This document shows, piece by piece, positions 1 through 8,934 of a DNA stretch of 64,000 nucleotides; within the stretch, counting starts at the first letter, position 1, and every line of letters starts with the position of its first letter. A program made the translations under genes and the position numbers. The notes under the pieces were generated by a model. That model ran no database searches and had not been told where the DNA came from. It worked only from the letters and a program-made list of their open reading frames with translations. Location of the stretch: positions 1 to 64,000 of the forward strand of contig NZ_VWXI01000005.1 in assembly GCF_011752525.1 (NCBI RefSeq). The letters are read 5' to 3'. This stretch comes from Pantoea sp. Cy-639. GTDB taxonomy: Bacteria > Pseudomonadota > Gammaproteobacteria > Pseudomonadales > Pseudomonadaceae.

Positions 1-42
1 CCATTTCGTGAGTGAGGGACAGTGCTTTTGCTAGGCGCATAA

Positions 43-76
43 AAAATCCGATGCTCGTTTCCAAGCATCGGATTTT
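43..76. terminator. Bidirectional terminator hairpin
   Basis: A 13-bp stem (AAAATCCGATGCT at 43-55 against AGCATCGGATTTT at 64-76) with an 8-base loop ends in T on both strands. It can stop transcripts from either side. The minus-strand peroxiredoxin gene ends about 80 bases away at 158, and whatever lies to the left of the window is not visible. Confidence 0.7.
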
Positions 77-157
77 GCGGCCTACGGGCTAAAGCTCAAA
101 GCGTCAGTCTTAACTGACTGGCATTAGCCACAAGGGCCGGTTTTTTACGCGTGGCTA

Positions 158-760
158 TTACAGCTTGCCAGCGTTCTCGCTCAGGTAGGCGGCAACGCCT
201 TCTGGCGAAGCGTTCATGCCTTTGTCGCCTTTCTTCCAGTTAGCAGGGCAGACTTCGCCGTGCTCTTCGTGGAATTGCAGGGCGTCGACCAGACGCAGCA
301 GCTCGTCCATGTTACGGCCCAGCGGCAGGTCGTTGACGATCTGCGAACGGACAACACCGTTGGTGTCAATCAGGAAGGCGCCACGGAAGGCCACGCCGCC
401 TTCGGACTCAACGTCGTAGGCCTTGCAGATTTCGTGGGTCATGTCGGCAGCCAGGGTGTACTTGACCTGGCCGATGCCGCCATTGTTGACCGGCGTGTTA
501 CGCCAGGCGTTGTGGGTGAAGTGCGAGTCGATCGACACGCCGATCACTTCCACGTTGCGCGCCTGGAAGTCAGGAATGCGGTGGTCCAGGGCGATCAGCT
601 CGGACGGGCAGACGAAAGTGAAGTCCAGTGGGTAGAAGAACACCAGGCCGTACTTGCCCTTGATGGCCGAGGCCAGGTTGAAGCTGTCGACGATTTCGCC
701 GTTGCCCAGCACGGCCGGAACGGTGAAGTCTGGTGCTTTCTTGCCAACGAGTACGCTCAT
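158..760 (-). CDS. Typical 2-Cys peroxiredoxin (AhpC/Prx1 type)
   Basis: A thiol peroxidase of 200 residues that reduces H2O2, alkyl hydroperoxides and probably peroxynitrite in the cytoplasm. The peroxidatic Cys is C51 in the context DFTFVCPSE, and the resolving Cys is C171 in GEVCPAN, so this is the typical 2-Cys class working as an obligate dimer. A GGIG motif at about 94-97 resembles the GGLG loop of peroxidation-sensitive enzymes, but the C-terminal YF is replaced by YL. The ATG at 760 is chosen because AGGAG lies a few bases upstream; the open frame continues 26 codons further without support. No ahpF-type reductase is adjacent, so electrons probably come from thioredoxin. The neighbours bfd and bfr fit an iron/oxidative-stress locus. 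Confidence 0.93.
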   Translation of the reverse strand: MSVLVGKKAPDFTVPAVLGNGEIVDSFNLASAIKGKYGLVFFYPLDFTFVCPSELIALDHRIPDFQARNVEVIGVSIDSHFTHNAWRNTPVNNGGIGQVKYTLAADMTHEICKAYDVESEGGVAFRGAFLIDTNGVVRSQIVNDLPLGRNMDELLRLVDALQFHEEHGEVCPANWKKGDKGMNASPEGVAAYLSENAGKL

Positions 761-913
761 GCGATTTCTCCTGATGAGGGGTGAAGAACCTTGCCCGGGC
801 AAACGGATTCCCCGGATCCGGCAAAGGCCGACCATCATACACGGCTTCTGCTGACAGACCGAATCTCTACCACCGGTCGCTCAAGCACAGGGCCTTCCAT
901 AAAGTGCTTTGAC

Positions 914-935
914 AAGCATTCTCATTACCATTACT
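914..935. promoter_or_regulatory. Fur-like box upstream of bfd
   Basis: On the minus strand this reads AATGGTAATGAGAATGC, close to the repeated NAT-rich hexamers of the Fur consensus (GATAATGATAATCATTATC). It lies about 40 bases before the bfd start. Bfd induction under iron starvation is established in Pseudomonas; the site itself is inferred by eye. Confidence 0.55.
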
Positions 936-973
936 CTCCAACCCATCGACTCAACCCGCGATGGTCAGCCTTT

Positions 974-1195
974 ATGTATGTGTGTCTCTGTGTCGGTGTC
1001 ACCGATGGACAGATCCGCGATGCGATCTACGAAGGATGCTGCAGCTACAAGGATGTGCGAGCCGCCACCAATGTCGCCAGCCAATGCGGCAAGTGCGCTT
1101 GCCTGGCCAAGCAGGTGGTCCGTGAGACGCTGACCGAACTGCAACTCAGCCAGCAGGCTGCCCTGCCCTACCCCGTTGAATTCAACGCCGCGTAA
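974..1195 (+). CDS. bfd: Bacterioferritin-associated ferredoxin Bfd
   Basis: A 73-residue [2Fe-2S] protein that docks on bacterioferritin and delivers electrons through its heme, releasing stored iron as Fe2+. The BFD-type cluster ligands are C4 and C6 (MYVCLCVGVT) and C38 and C41 (SQCGKCA). ATG at 974 is chosen because it starts exactly at the conserved MYVCLC; longer frames only add unrelated residues. It precedes bfr on the same strand but is separated from it by a strong terminator and a second Fur-like site, so the two can respond oppositely to iron. A Fur-like box lies upstream. Confidence 0.95.
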   Translation: MYVCLCVGVTDGQIRDAIYEGCCSYKDVRAATNVASQCGKCACLAKQVVRETLTELQLSQQAALPYPVEFNAA

Positions 1196-1212
1196 ATACC
1201 CGAATTCGAAGA

Positions 1213-1237
1213 ACCGGACCTAGTGTCCGGTTTTTTT
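1213..1237 (+). terminator. Rho-independent terminator of bfd
   Basis: Stem ACCGGAC (1213-1219) / GTCCGGT (1225-1231) is followed by a run of seven T (1231-1237), starting 18 bases after the bfd stop. Confidence 0.9.
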
Positions 1238-1280
1238 ATGTCTAAATTTCAATAAGTTAGCGCTCCAACGCGGTTCACAA

Positions 1281-1300
1281 ACATTCTTATTCCTATTAAT
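1281..1300. promoter_or_regulatory. Fur-like AT-rich site upstream of bfr
   Basis: The minus strand reads ATTAATAGGAATAAGAATGT, with the spaced AAT/AAGAAT pattern of a Fur box, in an AT-rich tract (1281-1322) that stands out from the GC-rich surroundings. It lies about 100 bases before the bfr ATG. Some bacterioferritin genes are Fur-activated, so the direction of control is open. Confidence 0.4.
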
Positions 1301-1396
1301 TTTCACTTATTATTCAATAACTTAGGTTTGACAGAGTGGGGCGTCGGGCTCAAACTTGATTTCATTGGCTCAACTTCCACAGGGCAGGACCCCATC

Positions 1397-1870
1397 ATGA
1401 AAGGCGACGTAAGCGTCATCCAGCATCTCAACAAGATCCTCGGAAACGAGCTGGTCGCAATCAACCAGTACTTCCTGCACGCTCGCATGTATGAAGATTG
1501 GGGCCTGAACAAGCTCGGCAAGCACGAGTACAAGGAATCCATCGACGAGATGAAACACGCTGACAAACTGATCAAGCGTATTCTCTTCCTCGAAGGCATT
1601 CCCAACGTCCAGGACCTGGGCAAGCTGCTGATCGGCGAGCACACCAAGGAAATGCTCGAGTGCGACCTGAAGATCGAGAAAAAGGGCCACGCCGACCTCA
1701 AGGCTGCCATCGCCCATTGCGAGACCGCTGGTGACTTCGGCTCCCGCGAACTGCTCGAAGACATCCTCGAATCGGAAGAAGAACACATCGACTGGCTGGA
1801 AACCCAGCTAGGCCTGATCGACAAGATCGGCATCGAGAACTACCTGCAGTCGCAGATGGGCGAAGAATAA
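1397..1870 (+). CDS. bfr: Bacterioferritin (heme-binding)
   Basis: A 157-residue subunit of the 24-mer iron-storage shell. All ferroxidase ligands are present at canonical numbering: E18, E51, H54, E94, E127 and H130. M52, the axial ligand of the inter-subunit heme, is also present, so this is true Bfr rather than heme-free ferritin. Heme competence matches the presence of Bfd just upstream, since Bfd docks at the heme site. ATG at 1397 gives the standard MKGDVSVI start. Length matches the family. Confidence 0.96.
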   Translation: MKGDVSVIQHLNKILGNELVAINQYFLHARMYEDWGLNKLGKHEYKESIDEMKHADKLIKRILFLEGIPNVQDLGKLLIGEHTKEMLECDLKIEKKGHADLKAAIAHCETAGDFGSRELLEDILESEEEHIDWLETQLGLIDKIGIENYLQSQMGEE

Positions 1871-1918
1871 CGTCCACGTCCCGGGAGTGGCAGCGCTCCT
1901 CTCCCGGGGCGACTCGCG

Positions 1919-2944
1919 TCAAGGCTGTTCGCAGTGTCGCGCCAGCACCCAGCCGGCAATCTCATCAAGCGCCTGAGGCGCATAAGCCCCTCGTCCCCAG
2001 CCCAGAAAAACACCCTTGACCCACAGGGGCCATTGCTCGGCCAACTGGTAATCGAACAGGTTCGCCCGCAACAGGCCATGAGTGCCCTCTTTGACGAGGC
2101 CGATGCAGGCCTGCGTATCGCTCGGCAGCAGCGCTCTCCATGTGGACAAGGTGTCTTGCGGATCGACATTGCGATCCCTCTCGCCCATCAGCACCATCAC
2201 CGGTACCGTCATGGCCCGAATCGCCTGGCGCGCATCGACCAGCGCATTGCGTCGTTCGAAGTCCTTGCGATCGCACTGCCCTGCGCAAGGCCGGGCAACG
2301 CTCTGTAGGGTGTAGTTGCGTGAGAATGCCTGATCACTCTCGATCAACCATTGTTCAAGACCAGGCCCAGTCTGCCCCTCGCCCTGCAGCCGCTGGCGAA
2401 GGTAGTAACGCCCCTGGTCACGCCAGTTGATCGCTGGCCCCACCAGCACGGCAAAGTCCGCCCCGGCACGCTGACTGGCCTCGGGGACCACCCAACCAGC
2501 CTGGGAGAATCCCAGCAGCCCGAGCGCGCCGGATTGCCGCCCCAGCACCTGACGCAAAGCTTCGAGCGCCGCCACGGCCTCACCAGCGCGATCGTCCATG
2601 CGCTGGTCAAGCCAGCTGCCGCTGCTCGCCCCTACACCTGGCTTGTCCCAGCTGAAAACACCGATCCCCCGCGCCAACAGCGCATTGACCAGCGGCAGGT
2701 ACCCCCCTTGGGACCAGCGATCCTGGGCACCGTCGCCATGGACCAGAGCCACGACAGGGGGATGCTCTACGGCCTCAGGCAAGACCAAGGTCCCTTCCAG
2801 CCGTGCGCCATCATGGAAAAAGCCAAGGGTTCGTTGCTGAGCAGTCCCCGGCAGCTCGAAGTCCACAAGCCCATGAAAGAAAACTGCCAGCGTCAGCAGC
2901 AGGCCCACGCAAATGATTGAAAGCACCAAAGTACGCGACATCAT
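1919..2944 (-). CDS. Membrane-anchored alpha/beta hydrolase
   Basis: About 341 residues starting at the MM pair (ATG at 2944 or 2941). The N-terminus is a hydrophobic stretch (LVLSIICVGLLLTLAVFF) acting as a signal anchor, so the catalytic part probably faces the periplasm. The fold is visible as VVALVHGDG (oxyanion-loop strand), the nucleophile elbow GFSQAG, a late acid in MGERDRNVD, and a histidine in KEGTHG. This looks like the BAAT/S9-like hydrolases that cleave esters or small peptides; the substrate cannot be read from sequence. It is convergent with bfr and followed upstream by grxD on the same strand, 206 bases away. A start 13 codons earlier is open but lacks support. Confidence 0.8.
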   Translation of the reverse strand: MMSRTLVLSIICVGLLLTLAVFFHGLVDFELPGTAQQRTLGFFHDGARLEGTLVLPEAVEHPPVVALVHGDGAQDRWSQGGYLPLVNALLARGIGVFSWDKPGVGASSGSWLDQRMDDRAGEAVAALEALRQVLGRQSGALGLLGFSQAGWVVPEASQRAGADFAVLVGPAINWRDQGRYYLRQRLQGEGQTGPGLEQWLIESDQAFSRNYTLQSVARPCAGQCDRKDFERRNALVDARQAIRAMTVPVMVLMGERDRNVDPQDTLSTWRALLPSDTQACIGLVKEGTHGLLRANLFDYQLAEQWPLWVKGVFLGWGRGAYAPQALDEIAGWVLARHCEQP

Positions 2945-3097
2945 CGCCCCATCGGGAAATGGCGGACGGGCACCAGCGGCCAAGGTTGTGTCCGCGATTC
3001 AGGTACGCCGCCGGGCAGGCGCTACAGTGCCATGCCCCGGGTCAGGCAATCAGTGAACAAGTGTTAAGGGCGCAGGGAGCGCGAAAGATGCGAGGCA

Positions 3098-3142
3098 ACC
3101 CGCCTGCCTCGAGGCGGGTCTGCCTGCAAGGAGCCTTTCGGC
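3098..3142 (-). terminator. Hairpins downstream of grxD
   Basis: Two stem-loops follow the grxD stop on the minus strand: GAGCC/GGCTC around a TTTC loop (3129-3142) and ACCCGCCT (3098-3105) / AGGCGGGT (3112-3119). There is no T-run, so they may act as 3'-end stabilisers or a weak terminator. Confidence 0.35.
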
Positions 3143-3150
3143 TCGCGAAA

Positions 3151-3486
3151 TCAGGCCTGGTCGGCCTTGGCCTTGGCGGCCGCTTCTTTGATCAGGGTCT
3201 GCAGCTCACCCTTTTCGAACATTTCCAGCATGATGTCGCTGCCGCCGACCAGCTCACCGGCTACCCACAGTTGCGGGAAGGTTGGCCAGTTGGCGTATTT
3301 GGGCAGGTTGGCGCGAATTTCCGGGTTCTGCAGGATGTCGACGTAGGCGAACTTTTCGCCACAGCCCATCACGGCCTGCGAAGCACGGGCCGAGAAGCCG
3401 CACTGCGGGGCATTCGGCGAGCCTTTCATGTAAAGCAGAATGGTGTTGTTGGCAATCTGCTCTTTGATTGTTTCGATGATATCCAT
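3151..3486 (-). CDS. grxD: Monothiol glutaredoxin Grx4 (GrxD)
   Basis: A 111-residue CGFS glutaredoxin. The active-site Cys is C29 in APQCGFSARA, preceded by the conserved LYMKGSP, with the later WPTFPQLW and GGSDI glutathione-binding segments. CGFS glutaredoxins bind a [2Fe-2S] cluster with glutathione and act in Fe-S trafficking and iron sensing rather than disulfide reduction. The gene sits beside the bacterioferritin cluster and an Fe-S/Mo enzyme gene, which suits that role. Confidence 0.95.
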   Translation of the reverse strand: MDIIETIKEQIANNTILLYMKGSPNAPQCGFSARASQAVMGCGEKFAYVDILQNPEIRANLPKYANWPTFPQLWVAGELVGGSDIMLEMFEKGELQTLIKEAAAKAKADQA

Positions 3487-3547
3487 GAAGCACCTCGGCT
3501 GAACTTTCCGACGTGATCGTCGGCACGGTGGCGCATTGTAACGGAAA

Positions 3548-3566
3548 GCCGAGCAACGTGCTCGGC
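3548..3566 (-). terminator. Terminator-like hairpin after the molybdopterin oxidoreductase
   Basis: Perfect stem GCCGAGCA (3548-3555) / TGCTCGGC (3559-3566) with a 3-base loop, 11 bases beyond the stop of the minus-strand gene ending at 3577. The following minus-strand sequence has only a short T tract, so termination may be partial, allowing read-through into grxD. Confidence 0.5.
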
Positions 3567-3576
3567 CTTGCCGCCC

Positions 3577-5685
3577 TCATGCCGCCCCCACCTGCACCGG
3601 CACGCCATTGAGCGCCGCATTGCCCGAGACAGCGTCGCGCAGGCATTCATCGGTCAGGTCGTTGGCGCTGGCGCCTGGCTGAGCCTGTGCCACCTGCAAG
3701 CGAATCCCATGACGGGAATGGCCATAGCCATGAGGCAGACTGACCACGCCAGGCATCACTTCGTCGCTGGACTGTACCTCCACCTCCAACACCCCTGTGC
3801 GCGAACGAACGCGTACCATCTGGCCATCCTGCAACTGCCGCTGGTTCAGATCGTCCGGATGCATCAGCAACTGATGGCGTGGCTTGCCTTTGACCAGGCG
3901 CTGGTAGTTGTGCATCCAGGAGTTGTTGCTGCGCACATGACGGCGACCGATCAGCAGCAACTGATCGGGTTCAGGCGGTAGTTGCCGGGCCAGACGCTGA
4001 AGGTCGGCGAGCAGCAGCGCCGGCGCCGCTTCGACCGCCTGGCTGGCTGTGCGCAGGCGGCCCGTCAGGCTCGGCCGCAACGGCCCAAGGTCCAGTCCGT
4101 GCGGGTGCTGGTCGAGCGCCTGCAACGACAACGCCCACGACGAAGCCTCGCCACGGGGCCCCTTGCGCAGCGCCAGGTCGATCATCTGCGCCGGCGGCAG
4201 CATCGCCTTCAGTTCGAGCTGGGCCCGTGCGGCAAATGCCTTGGCCAGGCCGACGAAGATCTCCCAGTCGTGCAATGCCCCCTCGGGCTTGGCCAGGATC
4301 GCCCGGTTGAAACGGGTGACGTTGCGTACCGCCAGCAGGTTGAAGGTGGAGTCGTAGTGATCGTTCTCCAGTGCCGAGGTGGACGGCAGGATCAGGTCGG
4401 CGTGGCGCGTGGTCTCGTTGAGATAGAGGTCGATGCTGAGCATGAAGTCGAGATTCGCCAGGGCTTCGTCCAGTTGGCGGCCATTGGGCGTGGACAGCAC
4501 GGGGTTGCCGGCGACCGTGATCAATGCCCGCACCTGCCCCTCGCCCGGCTCGAGGATTTCCTCGGCCAGCGCCGAGACCGGCAGTTCACCGCCATACTCC
4601 GGCAAGGCCGAGACACGACTCTGCCACTGGTTGAAATGCCCGCCCGAGGTGGTGCCCACCAGGTCCACCGCAGGCTCCGTGCACAAGGCCCCGCCCTCAC
4701 GATCAAGGTTGCCGGTGACCAGGTTGATCAACTGCACCAGCCAGTGGCACAGCGAGCCGAAAGCCTGGGTCGACACACCCATCCGCCCGTAGCACACAGC
4801 CTTGTCGGCGGCGGCAAAGTCCCGGGCCAACTGACGGATGTCCTCACCTGGGATGCCACAGAGCACACTCATGGCTTCGGCATCGAAAGGCGCCATCGCC
4901 TCCCGTGCCTGCTCCAGGCCGTTGACCGGCAAGTGCGAGCCACGGGCCAGGCCCTCGGCGAACAAGGTGTGCAATAACGCAGCCAGCAGCGCCGCATCGC
5001 CTCCGGGGCGGATGAACAGGTGCTGATCGGCGATCGCCGCCGTTTCGCTACGTCGCGGGTCCACCACTACCAGGCGTCCTCCCCGCCCCTTCAGCGCCTT
5101 GAACCGCGCCTGCACGTCGGGCACGGTCATGATGCTGCCGTTCGACGCCAAGGGGTTGGCGCCGAGGATCAGCATGAAGTCGGTATGGTCGATGTCTGGA
5201 ATCGGCAGCAGCAGGCCATGGCCGTACATCAGGTGACTGGTCAGGTGCTGGGGCAACTGGTCCACCGAAGTGGCCGAAAAGCGGTTGTGGGTCTTGAGCA
5301 GGCCAAGGAAATAGTTGCTGTGGGTCATCAGACCATAGTTGTGCACGCTGGGGTTGCCCTGGTACACCGCTACGGCATTGCGCCCATGGGCCTGCTGGAC
5401 CTTCCACAACTGCTCAGCGGCCAGTTCGAAGGCCTCGTCCCAGCCGATCGGCAACCACTGCCCGCCAATGCGCCGGTGCGGCTGGCGCAGACGATCGGGG
5501 TCTTCCTGGATGTCCTGCAAGGCCACGGCCTTGGGACAGATATGGCCACGACTGAACGGGTCCTGGGGATCGCCCTTGATCGAGCTGATCCGGGCCCGGC
5601 CATCGGCTTCGTGGCTGACTTCGATGTTCAGGCCGCAGATGGCCTCGCACAGGTGACAGGCTCGATGATGCAGGGTCTTGGTCAT
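3577..5685 (-). CDS. Molybdopterin oxidoreductase of the formate dehydrogenase/nitrate reductase family
   Basis: A 702-residue member of the DMSO-reductase family. The N-terminus carries the [4Fe-4S] ligand set (CHLC, then C17 in EAICGLN, and HICPKA near 49), followed by Mo-bis-MGD domains with typical segments (YQGNPSVHNYG, LILGANPLASNGS, VVDPRRSETA) and a C-terminal molybdopterin dinucleotide-binding domain (LLLIGRRHVRSNNSW). There is no Tat-type twin-arginine signal, so it should be cytoplasmic. No small electron-transfer or membrane subunit is adjacent; the partner and substrate are unknown. Members of this group are often annotated as formate-dehydrogenase- or assimilatory-nitrate-reductase-like, and I would not choose between them here. 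Confidence 0.85.
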   Translation of the reverse strand: MTKTLHHRACHLCEAICGLNIEVSHEADGRARISSIKGDPQDPFSRGHICPKAVALQDIQEDPDRLRQPHRRIGGQWLPIGWDEAFELAAEQLWKVQQAHGRNAVAVYQGNPSVHNYGLMTHSNYFLGLLKTHNRFSATSVDQLPQHLTSHLMYGHGLLLPIPDIDHTDFMLILGANPLASNGSIMTVPDVQARFKALKGRGGRLVVVDPRRSETAAIADQHLFIRPGGDAALLAALLHTLFAEGLARGSHLPVNGLEQAREAMAPFDAEAMSVLCGIPGEDIRQLARDFAAADKAVCYGRMGVSTQAFGSLCHWLVQLINLVTGNLDREGGALCTEPAVDLVGTTSGGHFNQWQSRVSALPEYGGELPVSALAEEILEPGEGQVRALITVAGNPVLSTPNGRQLDEALANLDFMLSIDLYLNETTRHADLILPSTSALENDHYDSTFNLLAVRNVTRFNRAILAKPEGALHDWEIFVGLAKAFAARAQLELKAMLPPAQMIDLALRKGPRGEASSWALSLQALDQHPHGLDLGPLRPSLTGRLRTASQAVEAAPALLLADLQRLARQLPPEPDQLLLIGRRHVRSNNSWMHNYQRLVKGKPRHQLLMHPDDLNQRQLQDGQMVRVRSRTGVLEVEVQSSDEVMPGVVSLPHGYGHSRHGIRLQVAQAQPGASANDLTDECLRDAVSGNAALNGVPVQVGAA

Positions 5686-6048
5686 GGCCGCCTCTGTCTT
5701 GTTGTTCTGGACGCTCGACTATGCGCCGTACCCGTTGCAGCTGCCAGCGCGCTTCGCGGCGTGAATCGGGCGACATCAGGCGGGCGATTCGCGACAGCAG
5801 GTTTGCCAAATGCGCGCCGGGCCGTGTACAACCGCTGTAGCAAATAAAAAACAGCGCTCACCAATAGGTTACGACACCCTTTGACACAGAGCCGCTGTTT
5901 CCCCTCTTGGTTTCAGGCGACATTTAATTATAGTATTGCGCCTTCCCCTATTCCGTCCGCCCCGTGCGGCTTACGCCGCAGGTCTCCCCCGTTGTCAACA
6001 AAACCCATACGGTCGACCTGCACATCGTTGCAGATAAGGTAGTCAATC
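5686..6048. other. Divergent spacer between the molybdoenzyme gene and argF
   Basis: This 363-base stretch holds no convincing gene. It separates divergent promoters. The part nearer argF turns AT-rich (5916-5940) and contains the promoter candidate listed separately. TTGACA at 5881-5886 has no -10 hexamer at suitable spacing. Confidence 0.5.
5907..5934 (+). promoter_or_regulatory. Candidate sigma-70 promoter of argF
   Basis: TTGGTT (5907-5912) and TATAGT (5929-5934) are separated by 16 bases, about 115 bases ahead of argF. The -10 hexamer is a good match and the -35 partial. This would leave a roughly 100-base leader. Confidence 0.35.
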
Positions 6049-6969
6049 ATGAGCGCTAGGCACTTTCTCTCCCTGCTGGATTTCACCACCGACGAATTGC
6101 TCGGTGTGATCCGCCGAGGCATCGAGCTGAAGGACCTGCGCAAGCGCGGCGTGCTGTTCGAGCCCCTGAAGAACCGCGTACTGGGCATGATCTTCGAAAA
6201 GTCCTCGACCCGCACCCGCGTCTCGTTCGAAGCCGGCATGATCCAGCTCGGCGGCCAGGCCATCTTCCTCTCGCCGCGCGACACCCAGCTGGGCCGCGGC
6301 GAGCCTGTAGCCGACAGCGCCATCGTGCTGTCGAGCATGATCGACGCGGTGATGATCCGCACCCACGCCCACAGCACCCTCACCGAGTTCGCCGCCCATT
6401 CGAAGGTGCCGGTGATCAACGGTTTGTCCGATGAATCGCACCCGTGCCAGTTGCTGGCCGACATGCAGACCTTCTTCGAGCACCGCGGCGCGATCCAGGG
6501 CAAGACCGTGGCCTGGATCGGCGACGGCTTCAACATGTGCAACTCCTACATCGAGGCCGCGCTGCAGTTCGACTTCCAGCTGCGCATCGCCTGCCCCGAG
6601 GGCTACGACCCCGATCCACGCTTCCTGCAGCTGGGTGGCGAGCGTGTGCAGATCATCCGTGATCCACGGGAGGCCGTGCGCGGCGCCCATCTGGTGACCA
6701 CGGATGTCTGGACTTCCATGGGCCAGGAGGAGGAAACTGCACGGCGCCTGGCGCACTTCGCACCCTACCAGGTGACCCGCGAACTGCTCGACCTGGCGGC
6801 ATCCGACGCCCTGTTCATGCACTGCCTGCCCGCCCACCGCGGCGAGGAGATCAGCCAGGACCTGCTCGACGACCCTCGTTCGGTCGCCTGGGACGAAGCT
6901 GAGAACCGCCTGCATGCACAGAAGGCCCTTCTGGAATTCCTTGTACAACCGGCTTACCACCACGCATGA
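6049..6969 (+). CDS. argF: Ornithine carbamoyltransferase (anabolic)
   Basis: Transfers the carbamoyl group from carbamoyl phosphate to ornithine to give citrulline in arginine biosynthesis. The 306 residues include the carbamoyl-phosphate loop SSTRTR (52-57), HPCQ for the second part of that site, and the ornithine loop [10 protein letters not shown] near 260. Length and motifs fit the anabolic ArgF group of pseudomonads; no arcA, arcC or arcD is nearby, as would be expected for the catabolic enzyme. The stop codon overlaps the start of the downstream ATPase gene (ATGA), so the two are translationally coupled. Confidence 0.95.
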   Translation: MSARHFLSLLDFTTDELLGVIRRGIELKDLRKRGVLFEPLKNRVLGMIFEKSSTRTRVSFEAGMIQLGGQAIFLSPRDTQLGRGEPVADSAIVLSSMIDAVMIRTHAHSTLTEFAAHSKVPVINGLSDESHPCQLLADMQTFFEHRGAIQGKTVAWIGDGFNMCNSYIEAALQFDFQLRIACPEGYDPDPRFLQLGGERVQIIRDPREAVRGAHLVTTDVWTSMGQEEETARRLAHFAPYQVTRELLDLAASDALFMHCLPAHRGEEISQDLLDDPRSVAWDEAENRLHAQKALLEFLVQPAYHHA

Positions 6970-8075
6970 GTCATTCCCTGCTGCTCAACCTGCGCAACCT
7001 CGCCTGCGGCTATGGCGACCAGCGCATCGTCCAGAACCTCAACCTGCACCTGAACGCAGGCGACATCGGTTGCCTGCTGGGCTCCTCCGGGTGTGGCAAG
7101 ACCACCACCCTGCGCGCCATCGCCGGCTTCGAGCCGGTGCATGAAGGTGAAATCCAGCTGGCTGGCGAGGTCATCTCCCGCGCGGGGTTCACCCTGGCGC
7201 CGGAGAAACGTCGGATCGGCATGGTGTTCCAGGACTACGCGCTGTTCCCGCACCTGACCGTGGCGCAGAACATCGCCTTTGGCATCGGCAAGCACCCTCG
7301 GCAGGCGGTGGTGGTCGAAGAGATGCTCGAGCTGGTCAAGCTCGCCGGGCTTGGCGGGCGCTACCCGCACGAACTGTCCGGCGGCCAGCAGCAACGGGTT
7401 GCCCTGGCGCGCGCCCTGGCGCCCGAACCGCAACTGCTGCTGCTCGACGAGCCCTTCTCCAACCTCGACGTGGAACTGCGCCGACGCCTGAGCCATGAGG
7501 TTCGCGACATCCTCAAGAGCCGCGGCACCAGCGCCATCCTGGTCACCCACGACCAGGAGGAAGCCTTCGCCGTCAGCGATCATGTCGGCGTATTCAAGGA
7601 AGGCCGCCTGGAGCAATGGGACACACCCTACAACCTCTACCACGAACCGCAGACCGCATTCGTCGCCAGTTTCATCGGCCAGGGCTATTTCATCCGCGGC
7701 CAGATGAGCAGCCACGACGCCGTGACCACCGAGCTGGGCGAGCTGCGTGGCAACCGGGCCTACACCATGGCCCCTGGCAGCTCAGTGGATGTGCTGCTGC
7801 GTCCTGACGATATCGTCCATGCTCCCGACAGCGCCCTGCGCGCACAGGTCATCGGCAAGAGTTTCCTCGGCGCTTCAACCCTCTATCGCCTGCAGTTGCC
7901 CACCGGCAGCCAGCTCGAAGCGATCTTCCCAAGCCATAACGATCACCCGGTTGGCCAGGATGTCGGCATTGCCGTGGCGGCCGATCACCTGGTGCTGTTC
8001 CCGGTGCCCGGCAGCGTTGCCGCGCAATTGGCGCACCATGAAAATGGGGTGCGCCGGGTCAGCTCCGCACACTGA
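6966..8075 (+). CDS. ABC transporter ATP-binding protein (PotA/FbpC type), orphan
   Basis: A 369-residue ATPase of an importer. Visible are Walker [11 protein letters not shown]-loop [10 protein letters not shown], signature [15 protein letters not shown], Walker B LLLLDEPF, the H-loop VTHDQEE, and a C-terminal TOBE-type region ([10 protein letters not shown]) of the kind found in ATPases for iron, polyamine, sulfate or sugar importers. It starts inside the argF stop, so it is expressed with argF. No permease or solute-binding gene lies next to it, so its membrane partner must be encoded elsewhere; coupling to argF hints at a nitrogenous or polyamine substrate, but this is inference. Confidence 0.9.
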   Translation: MSHSLLLNLRNLACGYGDQRIVQNLNLHLNAGDIGCLLGSSGCGKTTTLRAIAGFEPVHEGEIQLAGEVISRAGFTLAPEKRRIGMVFQDYALFPHLTVAQNIAFGIGKHPRQAVVVEEMLELVKLAGLGGRYPHELSGGQQQRVALARALAPEPQLLLLDEPFSNLDVELRRRLSHEVRDILKSRGTSAILVTHDQEEAFAVSDHVGVFKEGRLEQWDTPYNLYHEPQTAFVASFIGQGYFIRGQMSSHDAVTTELGELRGNRAYTMAPGSSVDVLLRPDDIVHAPDSALRAQVIGKSFLGASTLYRLQLPTGSQLEAIFPSHNDHPVGQDVGIAVAADHLVLFPVPGSVAAQLAHHENGVRRVSSAH

Positions 8076-8097
8076 CCACACGTGCCTGCTGCCGGTG

Positions 8098-8137
8098 TTC
8101 GCCGGCAAGGCTGGCTCCTGCGACCTGTAGGAGCCAG
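8098..8137. repeat. REP-like element with hairpin, convergent spacer
   Basis: The sequence TTCGCCGGCAAGGCTGGCTCCTG resembles the REP arm at 49137-49162. It is followed by a stem CTGGCTCCT (8111-8119) / AGGAGCCAG (8129-8137). It lies between convergent genes and may also limit read-through. Confidence 0.55.
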
Positions 8138-8154
8138 ACGCACCACAGGGCTTA

Positions 8155-8934
8155 TCAAAGCATCAGTGTCCCGCAGGCCACACGCCGGGCCATGCCGCCG
8201 ATCTTCACCCGCGCCCCCTCCAGGCGGCAGAATAGCGCCCCGCCCCTGGCCGAGCACTGGAAAGCACGCAATGTGGTCTTGTCCAGACGTGCCGCCCAAT
8301 ACGGGATCAACGAACAGTGGGTAGATCCGGTCACAGGATCCTCGGGGATGCCAATACCCGGAGCGAAATAACGGGAGACAAAGTCGTGTTGCTCACCTGG
8401 AGCAGTCACGATCACCCCCAGCCCGGGCAGACAGGCCAGTGCGGCCATGTCCGGCGTGCAGTTGCGTACGGCCTGCTCCGACGCCAGCACCACCAGCAAC
8501 TCCTTCGTCTGATAGACCTCTTGCACCGCGCAACCCAGAGCCTCGGCCACCGCGACCGGTTGCTCCAGCGGCAATGGCTCGATACGCGGAAAATCCAGCC
8601 ACAGACGCCCCTCGTCCCTGCTCACGCTCAACAGGCCTGAACGACTCTGGAAGTCCAGGCGCGGCGCGGTCTCCCCGTACACCTCGAACAGCACATGGGC
8701 CGCCGCCAGCGTGGCGTGCCCGCACAACGGCACTTCGGTCGTCGGAGTAAACCAGCGGATGCGGTAACCCTCGCCCTCGGCCACCACGAAGGCAGTCTCG
8801 GCGAGGTTGTGTTCGCCAGCAATCTGCTGCATCAGCGCATCGTCGAGCCACTGTTCCAAGTGGTAGACCATGGCGGGGTTACCGGCGAAGGGATGGTCGC
8901 TGAACGCGTCGACCTGATGAAAATGCAGCTGCAT
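8155..8934 (-). CDS. PhzF-family isomerase/epimerase-like protein
   Basis: A 259-residue protein with the PhzF two-lobed diaminopimelate-epimerase-like fold: start MQLHFHQVDAFSDHPFAGNPA, catalytic-region Glu in HNLAETAFV, the loop FTPTTEVPLCGHATLA, and the second-lobe anion loop EDPVTGSTHCSL. No phenazine genes are present, so this is one of the many orphan PhzF homologues of unknown substrate. The ATG at 8934 is chosen because it begins the conserved MQLHFHQVDAF; the 17 codons upstream do not resemble the family. Confidence 0.9.
   Translation of the reverse strand: MQLHFHQVDAFSDHPFAGNPAMVYHLEQWLDDALMQQIAGEHNLAETAFVVAEGEGYRIRWFTPTTEVPLCGHATLAAAHVLFEVYGETAPRLDFQSRSGLLSVSRDEGRLWLDFPRIEPLPLEQPVAVAEALGCAVQEVYQTKELLVVLASEQAVRNCTPDMAALACLPGLGVIVTAPGEQHDFVSRYFAPGIGIPEDPVTGSTHCSLIPYWAARLDKTTLRAFQCSARGGALFCRLEGARVKIGGMARRVACGTLML

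Noticed and set aside
103..118. Second terminator after the peroxiredoxin gene
   Set aside because: GTCAGT-CTTA-ACTGAC is a short stem with no T-run on the minus strand, weaker than the hairpin at 43-76.
5881..5886. TTGACA as a -35 element for argF
   Set aside because: No plausible -10 hexamer lies 16-18 bases downstream; the sequence there is CCCCTCTTGG. The TTGGTT/TATAGT pair is preferred.
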